From NCBI GenBank assembly GCA_035235625.1, contig CP141142.1, positions 18,672,995 through 18,736,994 on the forward strand: a stretch of 64,000 bases of DNA, written 5' to 3'. How positions within the stretch are numbered: the first letter of the stretch is position 1; every line of letters starts with the position of its first letter. The translations under genes and the position numbers were made by a program. A model generated the notes under the pieces. The model made no database searches, was not told the DNA's origin, and worked only from the letters and a program-made list of their open reading frames with translations. Below, piece by piece: positions 58,689 through 64,000 of the stretch. This stretch comes from Saururus chinensis. Its lineage: Eukaryota; Streptophyta; Magnoliopsida; Piperales; Saururaceae.

Positions 58689-59619
58689 TCATCTATTGAA
58701 TACAAGTTATTTGGTAGACACTTCTTTAAATACAACATTCTGTCACTCCATGTGGTACTGTCTTATCCAAAGAAGTTTGATTAAGACTTTTGTTTTTGAC
58801 TTAGAAGTACCCCTCGACAAAACAACATATACTTGGTCATGTAAAAAAACAGGTTCGGGTAAGTACAAGTCTATATTTTCAATGGTTTGACCTTAAGCTT
58901 TATTAATAGTCATTGCAAATGTTAGCATAATCGGAAATTATTTACGTTTAAATCTAAATGAGCACTTTTCATTATCTGATGGGATGAGAGCAATCCTTGG
59001 CAAAAAAATATTTCTTCCCTTAAATTCCTCGGTTGCAATTTGAGCATGTATAACATTACAATCAAACTTGATACAAATTAACCTTGTTCCATTACACAAA
59101 CTATTTCTTGGATCCAGGTTTCATAATAACATGATTGGGCAATTTTGCTTGAGTATCAATTTGTGTGGATAAAAATTATTTGTATCATCAATTTTTGTGT
59201 AAAAACTATAGTATGCTACTACATTGCCATTGCACAATGAAAGAATTCTTACATTTATTTGATCAATGTATTCATTCTTAGTTGTCAATATGCACCTCTC
59301 TCCCAAGTAACTTGGTTCTAGAACTCTTGTTTCTAAAGATGGAAATATTTATGCAATCAATTTGCAAGTTTCTATTCCAAAATCTTCCGCTTGAATCAAC
59401 AAATTTGATGGAATTTGAATATAATCGTCTTAACACATGTTTCATCTCCATCGCCATTCCAAAATAAATATCAACAAAATTTTGGATCATTCCTTGCTTG
59501 CATATCTTTAGTGATGCAATATCTCAATAGTTTGCCAAATCCTTGAGCGCACCAAACATACATTAACTATCTCTTCTCTTATACCTTTAGGAACCACAGG
59601 CAATACTTGTCAAAAAAGT
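58689..59619 (-). pseudogene. Helitron helicase remnant I, copy in block B2
   Basis: It duplicates 44400-45330 with an offset of 14289 and no difference that I noticed, including the stop within the AMTINKA-GQT motif. Confidence 0.85.
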
Positions 59620-60017
59620 AGGAAAGAACAAAAGAAATAAAAAAAAGAATACACCTCTATTTGGTGTATGTGCAAAAGCACGTAAAATTTGTTCAAATGT
59701 TGCTTCGATGTAAAAAATTAAATGAGTTATAAATACATTCTTAAAAATTTGTTAAGCATTGTGTATGTGGATAAAAAAATTTGTATATCACAAATATTAT
59801 CTATGCAATGCAGCCACATAAAATACAAGTTGTATAGCAAAGTGTAAATAAAAAAAAAAATTTACTTTTTAAAAAACCCAAGATTAACTAAAGCAATGAT
59901 GATCTTTATAAATATTTTAAGAAAAGGATATAATTTCACTCGTGTCTTAAAGTTATTCATCAACATATTTAAAAAAAATAGATTTTAGAACGAACTTATG
60001 AAAGTCATCATAATAAT

Positions 60018-61086
60018 TGTAACACCCCAGCCCAAGATCCAATCTGGATTGGGGGTTCAGAAAGACAAACTTGGAGTAAATAATTTTTTTACTCTATATA
60101 CGTATTGGATAACATCTGGGATATTATTCTATCTATAATGTTATTCCAATACGATCATATCTAAATGTAGTTTTACCTAACAACTATTACATCCATCAAG
60201 CATCAGAAAATCATATATCAAAATACTTATATATGAATAAATTGTTCAAAAACTGACAAAAATCTCATAAATCATTGGAGTAAAATGGAATCCAATAAAT
60301 TAGTGGAATCAGACATCTCGCTTTATCACGGAGCAGAGTAAAATACATAAGAGCATATTAGACCATATTAGAGCACATCAGATCATATCAAATATCTAAA
60401 CATATCAAATTAGATCAGAGCATATCATAATATATCAAATCATAACAACGTATATATCTTAATTAGCATGTGCGTTCATATAATTATGCATTAAATCAAA
60501 AGGTTAGAAATAATTACTCCCTTGAGATTTTTGAAAGTAATGACATTGGGAGTTTTTTCTTTCTTCAGGGTGTCCTTCCCTTCAGGTCCAAAGACAGTAG
60601 GTGGAGCCTCATCTGGCTTCGGCATGTTTCTCTCTTTTTCACCTAAAGGCAATTGGCAGAATCTCCCCTTATCTATACACTTCTCTCATTACGCCCGAAG
60701 GTAGTGGATAGAACTTCCTTTTACTAGGGGCATTCCTCTCTCATTTCACCCGTAGGCGACAGGCAAAACCTCCCCTTACCCAGACACACTTTTCACTTTA
60801 TTGTGCCCGTAGGTGGTGGATAGAACCTCCATTTACCTGGGACATTTCTCACTCTTTGTGACCATGGTAGAAAGACAGAACATCTCCTAACATGGGCATG
60901 TTTCTTTCACTTTGTGGCCCGTAGGAGGACAAAGCCTCCCCTTACACTTGTCCACTTCTCTTGGTATGGCTTGATCGTGAAGGACAAAGCCTCCTTTCAC
61001 TCCAAGCCGTTTTTCTCTCTCTTTGGGCCCAAGGACATCGAATAGAGCCTCTTCATGCCCTGGGCCGTTTTCCCCTCTAGAGTCAC
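60018..61086 (+). repeat. LTR-like start and CCCGTAGG minisatellite, copy in block B2
   Basis: TGTAACACCCC at 60018 and the degenerate minisatellite (about 60562-61086) repeat 45727-46795. Small homopolymer differences, such as GGGGG against GGGGGG near 60050 and CCCC against CCCCC near 61072, change the spurious ORFs only. Confidence 0.75.
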
Positions 61087-61631
61087 TAACTTGAAGAATA
61101 GATGCTTTCATTGTATAGAGTACCCTCGATTCCTTTTATTTTAAATTATTTTTTTATGTTGTTTACTTTGAGAAAATATGAATGTGCAATTCATATATAA
61201 AGTCAAAATAGTTTGGTTTGAAATTGAATGGTAGAACCCTATAACACAGAATCAAAAGAAAATATATATTGAAGTGTGTGTTTAATTATATACATAACAA
61301 TAAAATAAATTATGTATTACAACAAATATAAAATAATACGATGAATATAAGAAAAAATAAAGCAAGTTATGCAGATCAAACATCTTCATCAAAGTATCCT
61401 TGATCCATTTGAATTGTGAAATTAGTGTGCTTTGGTTTTCTTCAAGATTAAACATTTTACTGTGCATGTAACCATGCTTAGTGACAATTGAGATATCGAA
61501 ATGCAATTCATGGCCATCGTAAATATGGTAAAATAATTTAAAAAAGTATAGTCATGTAGTCAATGAAAAATTGATACAAAAAATCATTAACAAAATAATA
61601 ATTATAATAGAACTTACAAATTATCTAGTCA

Positions 61632-62772
61632 ATATTTCTTTAAATAGAATATTTTGGGTCACTTCAAGCAGCAATTTCTTGTATGTAGAATGTGTAAGAA
61701 AATTTTTTGTTTTTGACTTAGATGTACCTCTTAACAAAGTAACATATAATTGACCACGGGAAAAAATAAGCACAAGTAAATACAAGCCTACATACTTAAT
61801 CGTTTGACCTTATGCTTTATTAATGGTCATAAAAAATGTTAATCTTATTAGAAATATTTTACTTTTATAATGAAATGGGCATTTTTTGTTATTAGGTGGC
61901 ATGAGAGGAATTCTTCACAAGAAAGCACTTTTTACCTAATATTCTATATTTACAATTTGTGCATGTATAATATTTTGTTCGAATTTGATGCAAAGCAACT
62001 ATGTTCTATTATACAAACTATTTCTCGGATATAGGTCTCACAATAACATAACTAGACAATTTTCTCAAGGACCAATTTATATGGTGGTAAACCATTTGGA
62101 GTGTGTTTAAAAACTCATACAGATAGTGATTATTTGTATCATCAACTGCCATATCATAACTATAGTATCTTACTGTATCACCGATACACAAAACAACCCT
62201 TGTATTAATTTAATCAACATATCATAACTATAGTATCTTCTAATTTTAAAATCAGTAGCATTAATAAACATATTTTTTGGTACAAGAATATAATCATCTT
62301 GAACACAAGGTTCATCCCTATTCCCAATGCAAAGCAAATATGAACAAAAATATGGATTACTCCTAGCACAATATCAACATGTTGCCACATCCTTGAGCTT
62401 ACCAAAGATGCATAAAACATTTCCACTCTTATTCTGCGAGGTATAACTAGAAACACTTGCAATCAAATAGATCTCGAAATAACCACCTTTCTACCAAAGG
62501 GTTTTGAATAATAAAATAGATTTCGAAATGTGCAATCAAAGCCTCAAATGCAAACCTTTTTTTTGTTATAGGAGCCTCATTCCATATAATCAATGTTGTT
62601 TCTTCAAATAATTTTTCTAATCCACTTAGCTTTGGAATATTGCATGCACTATTAACTCCAATCTCAATGGGCATGGTTGAAGGTGATATCAGAGATTGCC
62701 TAAAAAAATCATAAAGTCTAGGATCAACCAATAAAGTATTGTTGATGCAGTTCCAATGGACATACAAATATT
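61632..62772 (-). pseudogene. Helitron helicase remnant II, copy in block B2
   Basis: It duplicates 47340-48480. Two substitutions were noticed: 'YVHGN' becomes 'YVHWN', and Lys becomes Glu in 'AHFKI'. The NEAP form of motif II and the broken GGDFRQ region are retained. Confidence 0.85.
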
Positions 62773-63530
62773 GTTTACAATAAACAAATTGATGTATAAT
62801 TTTTTATCTTCAAAACATTAATTAATAATATATAGGTTCATAGAAAAGATAGACAAGATCCAATACATATGTACATAGGAACACACATTTCACAAAGACA
62901 ACAATTTTTATACTACATAATTTGTCATATGGTTAGTGTATTTAATATTTGTGTCAATATGCTCATAGAGATTAATTTAAAAGTTATGTACAAGTTATAT
63001 TGAACACAATTGTCATATATATAGAACAATGGTGACTTTGTCTACAATGTACAAGCACATGATGAGATACCTACATTGACAAAAAATAAATAAATTAACA
63101 AAGTATCAAAAAGGTGAAATTCGTAAAAAAATTAATCTCTCTCTTTCTACCTTCTCTCTCTATCTCTTTCTCTCATGGTAAATTGGACAATAGAACAATG
63201 CTTAGGTATAGTGTGCATAGAACAATATATGCAAGAACTATTTAATTCCCATATCATAACATAAATATTTTATTTATATAATAGACAAACACTACAAATT
63301 TTAAAGTTAAGAGAAGATAAATGGTAAATTCACATGTCATATTTCAGATTAAAGAAACCACAATAAATCACATGGATATGCAAAATAGTAGATACTATCA
63401 TGTAGATTAAGGCAATAATTTAAGTAGAAGTACTCGATGCAAGTCTAAATAGAAAATACCATAGAAAAATTGGATTTAGCATAACAATAATATTTTGAAG
63501 ACATAAATTTGATACAAATGTGAGATCAAA

Positions 63531-63968
63531 TGTTGTGTCCGGATCGGACACAAACGGTACCTAGCTTCACGAAGGGGAAAGGGAAGAAGTTTGGACAAAG
63601 GAAGATGAGAAATAATTCTGAATTGCATAAACGTCCAAGGAGGAAGACAACCCCTTTTATAGGAGGCGGCCAGCTAGTCCTCCCCTAATTAGGGACCAGC
63701 TGGTCTGTTACAATCCCCTTAATTACGGACCACCATCTGGTCCGTTACAATCATTAACGGACCGTTACAATCATTAATGGTCCGTTATAATCATTAAGGG
63801 TCCGTTACAATAATTAATGGTCTGTTACAATCATTAACTAAATCCCCTTGATTACGCTTTATTACATCACAAAAGGAAATTACCAAAAAGTAAAGTAAGC
63901 CATAATATAGTAGGTCCTAAAATGGAAAGTAGTGCATGGTGGGGAGATGTCTCGTGGTGTACACAACA
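63531..63968 (-). repeat. Chromovirus 3' LTR, copy in block B2
   Basis: It repeats the LTR at 49239-49678 with TGTTGTGT/ACACAACA ends, the five 20-bp repeats (63739-63838) and two shorter homopolymers. The remaining 32 bases to 64000 are the polypurine tract and integrase end region, with two bases fewer than copy 1. The integrase body would lie beyond the window. Confidence 0.88.
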
Positions 63969-64000
63969 CTCCACCTCGCTCGCTTTTGCCTTGTCCTCAA

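Larger units (their letters stand above)
55911..64000 (+). repeat. Direct repeat block B, copy 2
   Basis: It is almost identical to 41619 onward and runs off the window. It carries the same order of remnants: RPA1-like, helicase I, LTR-like start, minisatellite, helicase II and chromovirus LTR. One- or two-base indels in homopolymers and about ten substitutions separate the copies over 8 kb, judged by eye. Confidence 0.93.

Overview
The window is nuclear DNA of a flowering plant. The evidence is a two-exon LR-type plant serpin gene, several layers of Ty3/gypsy chromovirus LTR retrotransposons, remains of a plant Helitron (PIF1-like helicase plus RPA1-like gene), a LINE fragment and AT-rich spacers. 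I see nothing prokaryotic and cannot name the species. All readings come from eye translation and motif recognition; no search was run.

Region 1 (1-15000) is an old retrotransposon nest. A decayed minus-strand chromovirus (gag, protease and its 5' LTR, 1-2370) sits inside the gag of an older plus-strand Tekay-like element (2371-6066). The 3' LTR of that older element (6108-10569) is rearranged: plus-strand LTR start, a long inverted LTR segment, then the plus-strand LTR end. Further right are a minus-strand LTR-like piece (10570-11272), AT-rich spacer, and a decayed minus-strand gag-protease (13370-14982) split by a solo LTR (14332-14644).

Region 2 (19616-30109) is a young, complete Tekay-like element with TSD TGGAT, two LTRs of about 3.4 kb, primer site, polypurine tract and chromodomain integrase. 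It has lost most of gag and the protease active site and carries one frameshift in RNase H. Its LTR has a short U3 and a very long R-U5 leader. The leader carries tandem repeats, a cluster of GATCGATCGG palindromes, splice-donor-like sites and a family of hairpins that share a TGTGT loop on different complementary stems.

Region 3 (32398-36264) holds the only convincing host gene: a 391-residue serpin with predicted P1 Arg350. Its 2.7-kb intron contains a LINE tail.

Region 4 (37345-64000) is a large rearrangement. Arm A (37413-41604) reappears inverted at 51642-55835. Block B (41619 onward) reappears as a direct repeat from 55911 to the window end, with more than 8 kb of near-identity. The outer left junction and both A/B junctions lie at AT microsatellites, one of them an 88-bp near-perfect palindrome. 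Block B carries two successive Helitron helicase remnants, an RPA1-like remnant and the 3' end of another chromovirus. The block is either a recent duplication-inversion or an assembly or haplotype artefact; both readings are set out below.
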